Shown: positions 12,201 through 23,249 of the stretch, one piece after another
How positions within the stretch are numbered: the stretch's first letter is position 1
How the letters are laid out: every line of letters starts with the position of its first letter
From: Bimuria novae-zelandiae CBS 107.79
Taxonomy: Eukaryota; Ascomycota; Dothideomycetes; Pleosporales; Didymosphaeriaceae
DNA: 64,000 nucleotides
NCBI GenBank assembly: GCA_010015655.1
Contig: ML976656.1
Location: forward strand, 1,465,050 to 1,529,049
Direction of reading: 5' to 3'
Notes under the pieces: model-generated
The model's input: only the letters and a program-made list of their open reading frames with translations
Database searches by the model: none
Told to the model about the DNA's origin: nothing
Made by a program: the position numbers and the translations under genes

Positions 12201-12970
12201 TGGACACCTATTTCTACCAGCCCAGTAAATTTAGGTAGGCTTGCCTCGGGGACTCTATAGTGGTACTGTTCTAGATGCGGAGTGCCTGGTGTGGAGAGAG
12301 GGACAGAGGTTACTATTATCTTATAGTCTAAGCCGCTGTGCATGCTAGCATCAACAGCAGACTAGGCAAATAGGATATTAGAGAAGGTAAGGTCAAGGAC
12401 ATAGCCAGCGCAGTATATTAGCTGCCCTAGCACACTAATGTAGTCTATAGACGCGTTAGTAGCCTATCTAGCTAGCTCCACACCTCCGTTAGCTACAGTG
12501 GTGGTAGGCTTAAAGGATTTATGTCTAGCGTTAAAGTCTCCTCCTATAAGGCAGAGTTGAGGGGGTATAAGATGTGTGACGTATTGGATAACGTGTAGGG
12601 TGTGTGGCTGTCTATAGCAGTTAAGTATTGCCACTCCATTTACTACAGCCCATAGCATGTCTAGGTGATTAAGGCTCTTTCTAGCCTGGTATCGTAGGTG
12701 GCATCCTTTGCGGATGTAGGTCATTACCCTAGGGCAGGCTGAGCCTGGTGTGTTAGGGCTGTCCCAGGTGCTAATAGGTGCTAGGTGTGTAAAACCAGGG
12801 TAGGTGGAAGTTCTTAAGTTAGCACATGTAAAGGGCTCTTAAACACACACAACATCTATGCCCTTCTAAAACGCCACCTCTAGTATTGTAATATGCCAGG
12901 GTGAGCTCCTGCTAACATTAGCCCAGCATACACGTAGTTATTTGCTTAACAGGCTAGGCTGTTAATGCCT
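9204..12970 (-). pseudogene. LINE ORF2: endonuclease, reverse transcriptase, RNase H
   Basis: The endonuclease/exonuclease/phosphatase fold shows at 12464-12724 with its GGDFNARH motif. Reverse transcriptase is clear at 10805-11176, with CGTPQGSPLSPVLY and the catalytic FGYADD box near 10990-11010. RNase H shows at about 9690-9770 (KWAPGHLGIEGNKAAD). A Cys/His motif (CLYRQDKTLEHLALC) lies near 9330-9410, as in Tad and I-clade elements. Several TAG codons sit at conserved Trp positions, for example just upstream of 11176. Inactive. Confidence 0.88.
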
Positions 12971-12999
12971 GGTGTTGGCTAGAATATTATAAGGGTATT

Positions 13000-14200
13000 T
13001 TAGCATAATAATAGCAGGTTATCGCTCATGCTGGCGTCTTCCCTCTCTAAGGTAGACGGGTTAGTGTAAATAGTTAATTGTAGACGAATGCTACCGGCAG
13101 ACAGTTGTTCTACATTAAGGCTCCTCTGGCCTATGGCGGCCTGCCTTAGTCTCTTTTCTCTGCCAGTAGTAGAGGAGGATGCATAGGAGGCAGTAGTTGT
13201 GGGAGGTATAGCCCTACTTTCTCCTTCTTGCCTCTGGGCAGAAAGGTGGGAAGGCACTATCTCTAATACCTTTATAAGAGAAGCCTTAGGCTGAAGTGTT
13301 GCCTGTTCAAGGGCCACTTTAACTATCCTATAGAGGTGCTGCTGTGCTATTTTGCCTGCGCGACGGATAGCCTTCAGCTTAGTCTTTATAGGCTTAGTAA
13401 TGTGTCTGTTAACCTAGCAAGGAGCTGCCGGGCAGTTAGTGTAACTAGCTAGATAAGGGCCATAATAGTTGGCACATATAGCTTTGTAGGCGCAACTATC
13501 TCCGTACTATCCTTAGTATCTATCCGTGCGGTCCCCGCAGTGTGCACAGCGGGCTACTTGGGTATAGTAGGCAGCGTTGCAGTAGCCCTGGCAGCCTAGG
13601 TTATGTCGCTGTATAGTAGGATGCTTGTGGATTTCCTTCAAGAATTGGCTAGTGCTAAAGAGCCGGAACGAGCGGACTGGCTCCTTATATAAAATAATCT
13701 AGGTGGTAAGGCCATGCTAATTCGCCCTATGTCGTAAGGTCCTGCAACTAACTAGCTGCTTACCTGTTTGCGAGCAGACCTCTTCCTCTACTAGCTAGGT
13801 AGTAGTTAGTAGTTCTATGCCGTCCAGGGTCTGAAAAGAGCTAGGTACTCCTTGTACTGCGTAGTTAGTCTAGCGTTCTAGGATCCTCACCGCGTCTCCG
13901 TCTAGCGCTCTTACTAGAAGTTCCTGGTTTTCTTAAGTTAGAAGTCGGCCCCGGATGTTCTCATTTGCTGGGGTAATCGCCCAGCCTGTGTTAATTAGTG
14001 ATGCGATAGGTATGTCTTTAAGGGTAAGTCTTGCTATACTCTTATATATTGCCTGCCTTACTGCAAAGGGTGAGAGTTGTTGCAGTCGCATTGCTAGGTT
14101 AGAGATAGCTACGAATATTCGATTATCTTCTTTTAGCTTAGCGGGCGGGTTAGGCCAGGGCCTAGCAGGGATTAAGGGTTAACTGCCACCCCTATCTAAG
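13000..14200 (-). pseudogene. LINE ORF1 remnant with zinc knuckles
   Basis: On the minus strand, 13620 down to 13420 encodes closely spaced Cys/His clusters (HNLGCQGYCNAAYY, then CAHCGDRTD), the nucleic-acid-binding knuckles of LINE ORF1 proteins. The last part (13000-13317) is a Ser/Thr-rich tail. Stops interrupt it. Role in the family: RNA-binding coat protein. Confidence 0.65.
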
Positions 14201-14816
14201 ATCTAGGGGTCTCTAGCTACGTCCGCCTAAGAGCGGCGTCCTAACTCTTAGCTCCTAGGGTTGCTGTGACTAGTGTCGCTGCTCTAGCGGGAGCTAGGGG
14301 GGGAGTTGCTTAGGGAGAGCAAGGTTAGAGCCTAGATAACTCTCTGCTGTAGCTCCTCAGCAATCTTAGCCTCTTAAGGGTTAGTGTAGCTCTCTACGTG
14401 TTGGTCTACCGCTGCTGCGAAAGCCGTAGTAATAGTGTTCCATAGCTAGGTAATCTGCTAAGTCTCGGTGATGTGGCGTTGGACGGCATTAAAGACGCGA
14501 GGTTTGGGAGCGCCCCCACCAGGGTTCTAGCTACTTAGAAGGGGTGCATAGTGATGCATGTCCTCCTAGGGCCGTCTTGGGGCGCGTGTATAAAGCTGCT
14601 GAGGGATCACAGGGTCTGGGGACCCTGTGTGCTGGGAGGAGGGAGACTCTGCTATCCTGACAAGCTCCTTTGCGCGTCTGCGCGGAGGGCTAGGCGGACG
14701 TTAGAGGTACTCCCAGAATCAGCGTAGTGAGCTTGTTTAGTTGCTGGGATTATTAGGGTCTTTAGAGAGGATATCTAAAAATCGAAAAGTTGGTGTTCGG
14801 TGCAGGATTAGGTGGC

Positions 14817-15923
14817 GATATACCTGTGGCTCTAAAAGAGCTAAGGATAGTTAATTCCTTAAAAGAGGCCTTCCACATATTCTAGAATAGGGGAAAGAAG
14901 TCGCCTTTAGTGATAGAAGCTAGGCCCTAGCTTCTATAAAGGTATCTTGATAGCTCTGCTAAGTAGGCTGTTGATAGAGGCTTGAATATCGTAACATTAA
15001 GTGGCTAAAGTGTATAAGTTAAATAAGGAGGCAGGACAGCAAGCAGGATCCTATTCTAATTATAATAGTTAATAAAGTCTATAGTAACATAAGATCCATA
15101 GCCATCTATAATTAAAAGTTAATATAATCGTCGAGCCTTCTCTTTTATACAGCGATTAAACACCTGCTTAAGCCAGGCAAGCCCGATATCGTTGTTCGTC
15201 NNNNNNNNNNAAGACTTTATGATATCCTGCCTTGATATCCTCTACCCAGCTTGATTGGATGTCCTTGTTGGCAGCCTCATAGATAAGGCTTAGCGGCAAA
15301 GCTGATCCATTAGCGCAGATACATGCTAGGAGCGTGATCCACGCGCGATTGCCATCCTGGAGTGATGCCCTAACCTCCTTCTTCTCCCACATTCGTCTGC
15401 TGAATATCCTCTTTGTTCTACCAACGATACCGATCAGGACACCTTTTTCATCCATATTGTAGATATGACGAGGATCTATGCGATATTAATCGATCTTGCT
15501 ATGTACAAGGTTGAAATAGAGGCGATATTTATCCACTAAATCAGCTTTATGGCGATTGCTGTCCATGCCGACGGTCCATTGCGAGATGAGATGAATGCTG
15601 TGTTGGTTGATAAAGCGGGTAACCCAGCTCTCGCTAACTGGCTCCTTTGCTATCGTCGAGGCAAAATTCTGTATCATCTCTCTAGTAGGAGGTATATGTC
15701 TCTCTGTGAGCCTTTTGATATATCGTACAAGCTCCTGCTCTTGCTATAGGTTGAGCTTTCGCTGATTGATTGTGTTAGCTACACGCGTCGCGGTAACACC
15801 TCGGTGCCTTCGTGAGAGTGTAGATCGATTAACACCATATCTGGTAGCAATTTCTGTATATGAAAAATCTTCTCCTGGTTCTCGCGATTCGATCTCATCT
15901 ATCGCAGCTTGAATTGGATCCAT
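14817..15923 (-). pseudogene. Fot-B transposase, N-terminal and catalytic part
   Basis: Starts at the ATG at 15923 (MDPIQAAIDEIESREPG). A psq-type helix-turn-helix follows (YTEIATRYGVNRSTLSRRHR). A CENP-B-like second DNA-binding domain lies at 15486-15677 (SESWVTRFINQHSIHLISQW). The DDE core begins with NMDEKGVLIGIVGRTKR (about 15400-15460), whose first Asp is the expected catalytic residue. A TAA near 15486 replaces a probable Gln, and 10 Ns (15201-15210) fall in the core. The C-terminal part continues beyond the LINE at about 8150-8755 in degraded form. DDE transposase of the pogo group; inactive. Confidence 0.85.
15201..15210. other. Run of 10 Ns
   Basis: Ten unresolved bases inside the Fot-B transposase core. 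The translation stays in frame on both sides only if the real gap length is compatible, so the N count may be arbitrary. Confidence 0.99.
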
Positions 15924-16022
15924 ATTGGTGGAGTTATCGCGTGTTGAAAGTAGGGAGTTTTGACGCGTCGGATGTTCGGCGTGCATTGGCTGAATCCGTG
16001 CATTGGGTGCACGGACACGTTA

Positions 16023-17726
16023 GTCGCTTGCGTTTTTAAGCTTATTAAATAGCTTTTTTTTAGTATTAAGCTTTAACTTTACGCGCGCGTTTAGCTACTT
16101 TCTTAGCTTACTTAACCTCCCTTATCTTTTTAAGCCTCTACCTCTCTACACGCTTCTCCTTAAGCTTAACTTAATGCTATAGTTAAGCCTCCTTACGCTA
16201 CTTCTTAGCCTGTACTTTTTAGAGTTTCTCCTTTATTTTATCTCGCTCCCGTACTACTTCTCTAGCTCGAGCCTCACGTAGCTTGCAAGGAGACTAGTAA
16301 ATAGCGCTATTATAATATTCCTAGCGCTATTAAAGGTTAAGAGCTTTATCCTTCTTCCTGTGCTTCTTTTTATATTAAAGAGCCTCCTTTAAGCCCTTAT
16401 TCTTATGCTTTAAAAGCTTATTCTAAACAGAGAGATAGTAAACGCTTAAACGTAGCTTTCTTGCCTTATACTAATAGCTATTAGTAATAGTAGCTTAAAC
16501 TAATCAATCTATCTTTCTTTAATTATAATTAGAGAGCCCTAATAATAAGCTTCTCTTAGCTTCTGGCGTGCTAGCAAATTTACGGAGGATAACGTTGGCA
16601 TCCATAGGCTAGATCCTAGTAGCTTTAAAGGCCTTTAATATAAGGCTCTCCGTAAAGGAGGATATCCAGGCGCTCTAGAAGAGTAGGAAGAAGTCTCCTT
16701 TCTTAATTAGAATAAGACCTTAAGCCTTATAGAGATAGTTAGTAAGCTCGTTAGAGTAAGCTTAAGAGAGAGGCTTAAATAGTACTACGTTAAGTAGCTA
16801 GAGCGTATAAGTTAAATAAGGGGGAAGGATTATAAGGAGGATCCTATAGCAATTACAATAGTTAATAAACTCTATCGTGACATAAAATCTATAGCTATTA
16901 AGGATAAGTAATCGCCATCTCCCTAATCGCTACTTTATATAGCGATTAAATACCTGCTCTAGCCAAGCTAGGCCTATGTCGTCATTTAACTAGCCTGTTA
17001 GAAATAATAAGATAAAGACCTTATATTCTCCTGCCTTAATATCCTCTACCTAACTTAATTATATAGCTCCTTTTTTAGCTATGTAGATAAGGCTTAGAGG
17101 CAGCAAGCTCCTATTAGCGTAGTAGTAGGTTAGGAGTGTTAAGAACTCGCGTGATCTATTTTAGAAAGATACTTAAACCTCCTTCTTCTCTTATTAACGC
17201 TTGCTAAATATCCTCTTACTTTTACTTATTAAGCTAATTAAGAAGCCCTTCTTATCTATATTGTATATATCTCGAGCCTTAAGGTGATATTTAGTAATCT
17301 TTTAATGCAGTAGCTCGAAATAGAGACGGTATTTTGACTTAGAATTAGCTAGGTGGCGAACACGATCTATGGCGGTAGTCCACTTTAAGATTATATAGAT
17401 CTAGTGTCTGGTAAAAAGCGAGAAACCTATTAATCGCTTAGCTACTAATAGGCTACTTTAAATAAGAAATTCCTAATTATCTCTCTCGTAAGAGGAAGGC
17501 CTCTCTTTATAAGCTTTATAATATATCGTATAAGCTCTAGCTCTTGTTATTAGTTAAGAGCTTATTAATTTAAGTATCTATCCTTCTAAGACGCTGTTAC
17601 GCCTCTTTACCTTCGCCCTAGCGTTAAGCAGTTAACCTCGTATTTCTTAATAACTTCCCTTAACGTAAAGTGTTTTCCTAAATTACGCGATTTTAAATCT
17701 TTAATTGCATTGTTAATAGGTGCCAT
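16023..17726 (-). pseudogene. Fot-A transposase remnant
   Basis: Starts at ATG 17726 (MAPINNAIKDLKSRNLGK, then HFTLREVIKKYEVN), the same layout as the Fot-B start. Downstream the frame is broken by many TAG/TAA codons. Layout and spacing to the DDE region parallel Fot-B, so it is a diverged, strongly RIPped relative. Confidence 0.75.
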
Positions 17727-17797
17727 AGCTATAGCGTTATAGTCTGTTGAAGTTGTGGTGTTGAGACGCGGCTTGGTGTTTGGCGGGGCACGAGGTG

Positions 17798-18052
17798 TGT
17801 CAGATTGGAGAGGTAATCTGATAAGATAAATTAAGGTATAAATTATTGTGTCTGTTTTGTATTCCTGTAAGAATATAAGGCTCTTATATCCTTATGTCTT
17901 CCACTAATACGCTAATCTATTTCCGTTAATTAAGGAGAGTTGCCCTTTATTCCGCCCGGAATTGTGCGGATAAACCAGACTGCTAGCAAGGTCTCTTTAT
18001 GTAGGGTTGCGCCAGCTACCTTTGCTTATGCAAAGGGCCATGTAATTAGACA
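17798..18052 (-). repeat. LTR of Copia-2 (3' LTR in element orientation)
   Basis: 255 bp, starts TGTCAGATTGG and ends TTAGACA; partner at 22920-23174. RIP-type changes here concentrate in the right half. Confidence 0.92.
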
Positions 18053-21000
18053 TACCCCCTTAGCTTAGGCTTATCCTCAAGCTAGACCTTCGCAGTTATC
18101 TATTATTCTAACTCAAAGGCCTTTATCCTCTACTAGAGATCCTGCAAGGCAACCTCTTAATTAGTAATCTTATCTAATATATCTTTAAGTCCCAGTTTAT
18201 GCAGAAACTTGCTCCATTTATTTACTAGTAAGGCCTTTATAAGTCTATCAGCGACCATGTCCTCTAAGCGTTAATAGTCCACCTTAATTATCCCTAGTAC
18301 GACCTCTTGTCTTAGCCAATAATTATAAATATCTACATAACGGAGCTTAGTCTGCAACTTGGCAATTTCTTTAGTAATAAGTTAGATCGTTTGCTAATTA
18401 TCACAATTAATTATAATAAGAGAATCGCTAAGGTTAATCTTTAGTTCCTTTAGCAATCGCGATGTAAATAAAGCCTCCTTAGCCACTTGCGATAGTGCTA
18501 GTAATTTAGCTTTAGTTATTAATGTAGTGACTGTATCTTGCTTGTTTGCTTTCCAGGCGATTAGGCCACTAAATAGCTTAATAATGTATCCTTGCGAGCT
18601 CTTGCGGTCGAGTGTGTTGTCGGCAAAGGATGCGTTACTTGCCACTTCTAAAGTATCTACACCCCTAAGCTAAAGACCTAGTAATTTAGTGTTAGCAAGA
18701 TAGAGGAAAACTTAGTCAGTAGCCACTTAGTGCTCTTTACTTAGGTTAGACAGGAATCGTGATAATTGGGAGCTTACAAAGGCAATATCTAGTCGAGATA
18801 TAACTACAGCATAAAGAATTAATCCGACTTTACGCTAGTATCTATTAATCTCACCCTTGCTAGCTAGTCCTGTCCTTAGGAGCAATTCGATTGGACCTAT
18901 TAGGGTATTGTGGCAAATCTCATGGTGATTAATAAGGCGCGATATTTTATTAATATATAAAGCTTGTGAAAGCTAGATCTTTCTACTTAAGCGGTCCCTA
19001 ATGATTTTAATTCCTAGAAACCACTGCAGGTCTTTGCCACCCGTAAGTGTGAATTTAGTACTTATTATTACGAGAGCAGCTTCAGCAGCTTGCTTTTATA
19101 ACTTATTATACGTAATAATAATGTTATCTACATAAAAAAAGATAATAATACCGTCCTTAATAAGGTAGTATAGCTCGTGGGGTACTGCTTTAAAGCCAAT
19201 ATCACGGAGTGTTAACGTGAACTTTCTTTGTTAGAGTAGTGGAGATATGCGCAGTCCGTATAGTGCTTTATATAGTTTAAGGACTGTGCCTGCTCGCGAG
19301 TAGCCGCGAGGTATTCTTATGTAGATTTCTCTATCTAGCTTCGCGTGGACAAACGCGTTAGTAACGTTGTGTTAGATAAGTTCTAGGTTAAAACAAGCTA
19401 TAATTACTATAAGCATGCGGAATAATTATCCTATAAGTATTACGGCGTAGGTTTCTTGCGAGGTAAGGTGCCACTATTAATCGCCTTACACCACTAGCCT
19501 TGCCTTGCACTTCTATAATTAATAATACTTATTAAACTTATAGGTATATACCCACATGCAGTCAAGGATTTAATAGCCTGCCACTTTTACTAGAGCGGTT
19601 GTAACCTCACTCCAGGACTTTATTTCCTTGTGACTCTATAGATGGGAACGTTCTGCTTCCTTCTACATATTATAGAGAGAGTGATCTTCGAGCTTGCTTC
19701 GGCATGTAGGTGGCTCTAAAAGCACGCTTCGATGTGGCTTCTTGCCTAATATAATTATTTGTTAAAGCTACGCCTTATTAAGAGTCTTGCCTTTATATTT
19801 GCCGCTGCTACCGGCTTCGGTGCCTGCTATAAAGGCTGTAGCCTATAGGCTTGTTTGCAACTGCCCTATTTGCACTCTTTAGGGTGGTATAGCTTAATTA
19901 CCTCCTGCCATTAATTATGCAAGGAGTATTACTAGTAGCAGCGTTAAGGGAGGTGTTAGATATTCGCACCTAACTTTCCTATCTTGCCTATACTTAGGAG
20001 CTCCTTTAACCTCTTCCTCTAGCACTTCACTAATTATCTTATCCTTAAAGAAGGACTTAGTAGCATGCTCTTGTTAAGGTAAGGGAGGTAACTTTACTAA
20101 TCGCACCTAGGCTACTATTTCTTCTAATGTGCTGTGCATAAGGTTTTCTATTAGGTCTTTAGTTTTGCCTAAGAACATAGTATCCTCGTCGAATATTACG
20201 TCGCGAGTACTAATTGTCTTTGCTAGAGAGGGAATCTATATTCTCTAGATATTTGTTAATTTGTAGCCAACAAGGTAGCTAATCTATACCTTAGGGTTAA
20301 GCCTCTAAAGCCTGCTCTTGCTGCGTTTTGTATCGTTAGTTATTACAAAAGCTTTGCAGCCATATACTTTTAGGTAAGCTTAATTAGGCTTCTTTGGTTA
20401 GGTAATAATGCCGTTCTAAAAAGCTACTATCGTAAAGAACACTTCATATGGAGATTGCTATCAATTAGCGTAGTTTAGCGTTTAATTGTACAAGTAGACT
20501 GCGGCTCGGGTAATCTCAGGCCATATTTACTAGGGTAGGTTAGAGTTAAGTCGCATCGCGCGCGCTTTCTCCTTAATTACACCCCCTAAGCGTTTAGCTC
20601 CTCTATTTTATGCTTAAGTATTAGGTGCTAAAGACTTAATCTTAATGCCTTGTGCTAAGCACCACTTCTTAACGTTTACCTTAATAGAGAAGATCTTGTT
20701 ATTAGATTTAATTACTTTTACTATAATATTATATTATACTTCTATAAACCGCACAAAGGTGCTAAGTAATTTAATAATTAACCGTGCTGGGCGGTTATTC
20801 TTAAAGTAGAAGTCCCATGCAAAGCTGGAGAATTAGTTAGTAATTAGCATTTAGCTCTTCTTTCTTGTTAAGCTATTTGCTTTATAGTCGTGAAAATCGA
20901 TTGCGACTCGCTCGCCGGGACCTTCTATTAGATCTCTAGCTTGCCAGCGTATTTGCCATTTTAGTTTTGCTTTGCCGCAGGCATCACACTTGACTATAGA

Positions 21001-22919
21001 GAGACTTTTAATCCTTACCCCCTTAGATTACTACACGAGGTGTTCGAGGGCCTAAGGGCCTAGATAGCCTAATCATTAGTGCCAGGTCCACGCGTCTGCC
21101 TTTTATAGTCTTTATTTAGTGCGTGTATTAGTCTTATAAGTGGCGTGCGCAGCATTAGTAGGAATACTACCTATTAGCCTTATCTTATGTTCTAAGACCC
21201 ACTGTTTATGTAGCTCTTAGAGTTCTGCTAGCATAGTATTGTCTCTTCTCTTTAGAGTTATTAGGTCTACTCTTATATCCCACTAAAGGCCTTGCCTCCG
21301 GAGTAATTAGAATAATACAAGATTACAGAGCAGATTAGGGCAATAGGCTATATTATCTAGCTGTATTAATTAATTGCCATTTACACTTTATACGTTAAGA
21401 TAGACGCTCCCGTATTCTTTAATCCATATTTGTGTATTCCCTGCCCATATAAAGTCTCCTGGCGCCGGTGGACGGTATAAGACAAAGCGATTGATGTCGT
21501 TAAAGATATGGCAAGTTATGCCTAAATCGAGTATGGCTGAGCGTTGCAATGGGTACGTGTTTAGGTTAGTGTGGAAGGATGCGGCGTTAAAGCTTGCTAG
21601 GATTTTAGTAATCTTGCGTCTATCTAGTTATTCATTATTAGCCTTAGTAATTCGAGGTAGAGTGGGAGTGTGTGATTGTTTAATTTTAGGTGCCTGTAAT
21701 TTGGCCTTTTTTATTCTTTTTAACTTCTCTTAGAAGTTGGTATCATGTTCTAGCCTAAGCTTAACTAGCTTTACTATAAGAGAGTTTAGTGTGAACCAGT
21801 CTAGCTGCTTGTCTAGAAAGGCATAGAAACAGTCTTAAAGACTATAGCGTAGTTTATAAGCAGGGCAGTAATTACCACTAACTACTATTAGCTTAAGGCT
21901 CTAAGGCGACCGCTTAGTTTTAGTACGTTAACTATTATTTTGTTGTTTATAATTCTAAGGTTTTTCCCGACTTTTAGATAATGCTGCTTTATCTATAAGA
22001 GAGGCGTCCCTGTCTGTGGCCTAGGTGGGTTCACCACCTTTAGCGAGAGATAACCCTGCAGTAGTAAAAGCGCCCTTTTATTTGCCTTTAGTTAGGTGCT
22101 ACAGGATTATGTGGTCTTAGAAGAGTTTTATTATGTGCTTCTGTGAGATAGCTGTATCCTTGCTTCTATATTGCTAAAAGGTCGTTACCTATATAGGTGC
22201 GACATAGACAACTGCCTTTATAAAGTCTTCTTTTACTAAGTCTAGCCTTTAAAGTTCTAGAACCTAATTAGTCTCTGCTTCTGTGGCTGCGTGATCGTAC
22301 TTAGAGAGCCATGTAGCCTATAATCTAGCTGTTCTTATTGGCTTAAGCGCTTCTTAATACCTTGTTCTTAATTATCTATATTCGTCTTAATGGTTAACCC
22401 TAATTATAATTATAAGGTTGTTTATCCATTGCTTAATTATTTCTCTAGGAATGTAGTAGTTGTTCTAGAGATGCGCGGAGATTGTTAACTAGAGAAAGGT
22501 AACCACCTTATTAAGGTCTACCTTTTCTTCTTAATAGGCTCGATCTATGACCTTATAGATCTCGAGCTGTCCTTTGTAGTAGTCGCTATCGTCTTTGTAT
22601 ACTTTCGCGCCTGCCAGCGATAGATAAGATAGTAATATTAGTGCGTTATTTAGATTCGTATTCGTGTAGACAGCGTTTGGCTCGTAGTTACCTATTAACA
22701 GCAGTATCAGCATGGCGGGTTTCTGCTTTAGTTTATCTATCAGCGCTGGGTTAATAATGTTCCAGACCTTAAGGAATTAGCATCTTGTTTTAAGCTGTCT
22801 TAGCTATAGTGTGTAATTCGTGTAGTTAGTTAGGATTACTGTAGGATCTCTAAGGGTTAATAGGGCCATTGCGATTAGCTTGATAAGGTAGTATTAGTTA
22901 AGGTAGTGAGACTCTTAAT

Positions 22920-23174
22920 TGTTAAATTAGAGAGGTAATCTAATAAGATAAATTAAGGTATAAATTGTTGTGTCTATTTTATATTCCTGTAAGAATATAA
23001 GACTCTTATATCCTTATGTCTTCCACTAATACGCTAATCTATTTCCGTTAATTAAGGAGAGTTGCCCTTTGTTCCGCCCGGAATTGTGCGGATGAACCAG
23101 ACTGCTGGCAAGGTCTCTTTGTGTAGGGTTGCGCCAGCTACCTTTGCTTGTGCAAAGGGCCATGTAATCGGACA
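22920..23174 (-). repeat. LTR of Copia-2 (5' LTR in element orientation)
   Basis: 255 bp, starts TGTTAAATTAG and ends TCGGACA; RIP-type changes concentrate in the left half. The bases next to it inside the element (minus strand, ATTAAGAGTCT) could be a mutated form of the half initiator tRNA site seen in Copia-1. Confidence 0.92.
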
Positions 23175-23209
23175 AGGTGTCTCCGGGCATGAGCTGTCCG
23201 TGCACGTTA

Positions 23210-23247
23210 TAATAACACTTATTGCACTTGTTCGTTCTACTCGACAG
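23210..23247. other. Short original host sequence between Fot-A and Fot-C
   Basis: About 38 bp (AATAACACTTATTGCACTTG and on) not belonging to either element. It would sit between 7577 and 29892 in the ancestral intergenic region. Confidence 0.7.
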
Positions 23248-23249
23248 TA

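Larger units (their letters stand above)
8770..14802 (-). mobile_element. Tad1-like LINE inserted in Fot-B
   Basis: 6,033 bp, flanked by a 14-bp target duplication CAGGATTAGGTGGC (8756-8769 and 14803-14816). The minus-strand element ends at its left edge in a simple-repeat tail, (CCAA)n on the minus strand, seen as TTGG repeats at 8770-8786. From right to left: ORF1 with zinc knuckles, AP-type endonuclease, reverse transcriptase, RNase H and a terminal zinc motif. Moderately RIPped, with Trp codons read as TAG. Apparently full length. Confidence 0.93.
7879..16020 (-). mobile_element. Fot-B: pogo/Fot1-like DNA transposon nested in Fot-A
   Basis: Inverted repeats of about 48 bp, beginning ACGTGTCCGTGCACCCAATG, match on both ends; TA duplications at 7877-7878 and 16021-16022. 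A LINE (8770-14802) is inserted in its transposase gene; removing it and one duplication leaves about 2.1 kb. Less degraded than Fot-A. Confidence 0.93.
17798..23174 (-). mobile_element. Copia-2: RIP-degraded Copia element in the right end of Fot-A
   Basis: LTRs of 255 bp (17798-18052 and 22920-23174), TGT...ACA termini, target duplication AGGTG (17793-17797 and 23175-23179). The two LTRs differ only by C/T and G/A changes where I compared them, the RIP signature. Coding is on the minus strand: integrase around 20850-21000 (KCDACGKAKLKW, then PGERVAIDFHDY), reverse transcriptase around 19250-19360 (AFVHAKLDREIYIRIPRGYS), RNase H at 18394-18645 (LIAWKANKQDTV). Gag remnants lie near 22531-22713. 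Copia order confirmed. No functional ORF remains. Confidence 0.93.
7580..23207 (-). mobile_element. Fot-A: outer pogo/Fot1-like DNA transposon carrying nested insertions
   Basis: Terminal inverted repeat starts ACGTGCACGGACAGCTCATG and runs about 50 bp (to GCCGAACACC at 7630). TA duplications lie at 7578-7579 and 23208-23209. Fot-B is inserted about 300 bp in (7879-16020), and Copia-2 (17798-23174) is inserted inside the right inverted repeat: bases up to 17797 join 23180-23207 after removing the AGGTG duplication. Subtracting both leaves about 2.1 kb, the normal Fot1-like size. The transposase remnant reads on the minus strand and is heavily RIPped. Confidence 0.9.
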
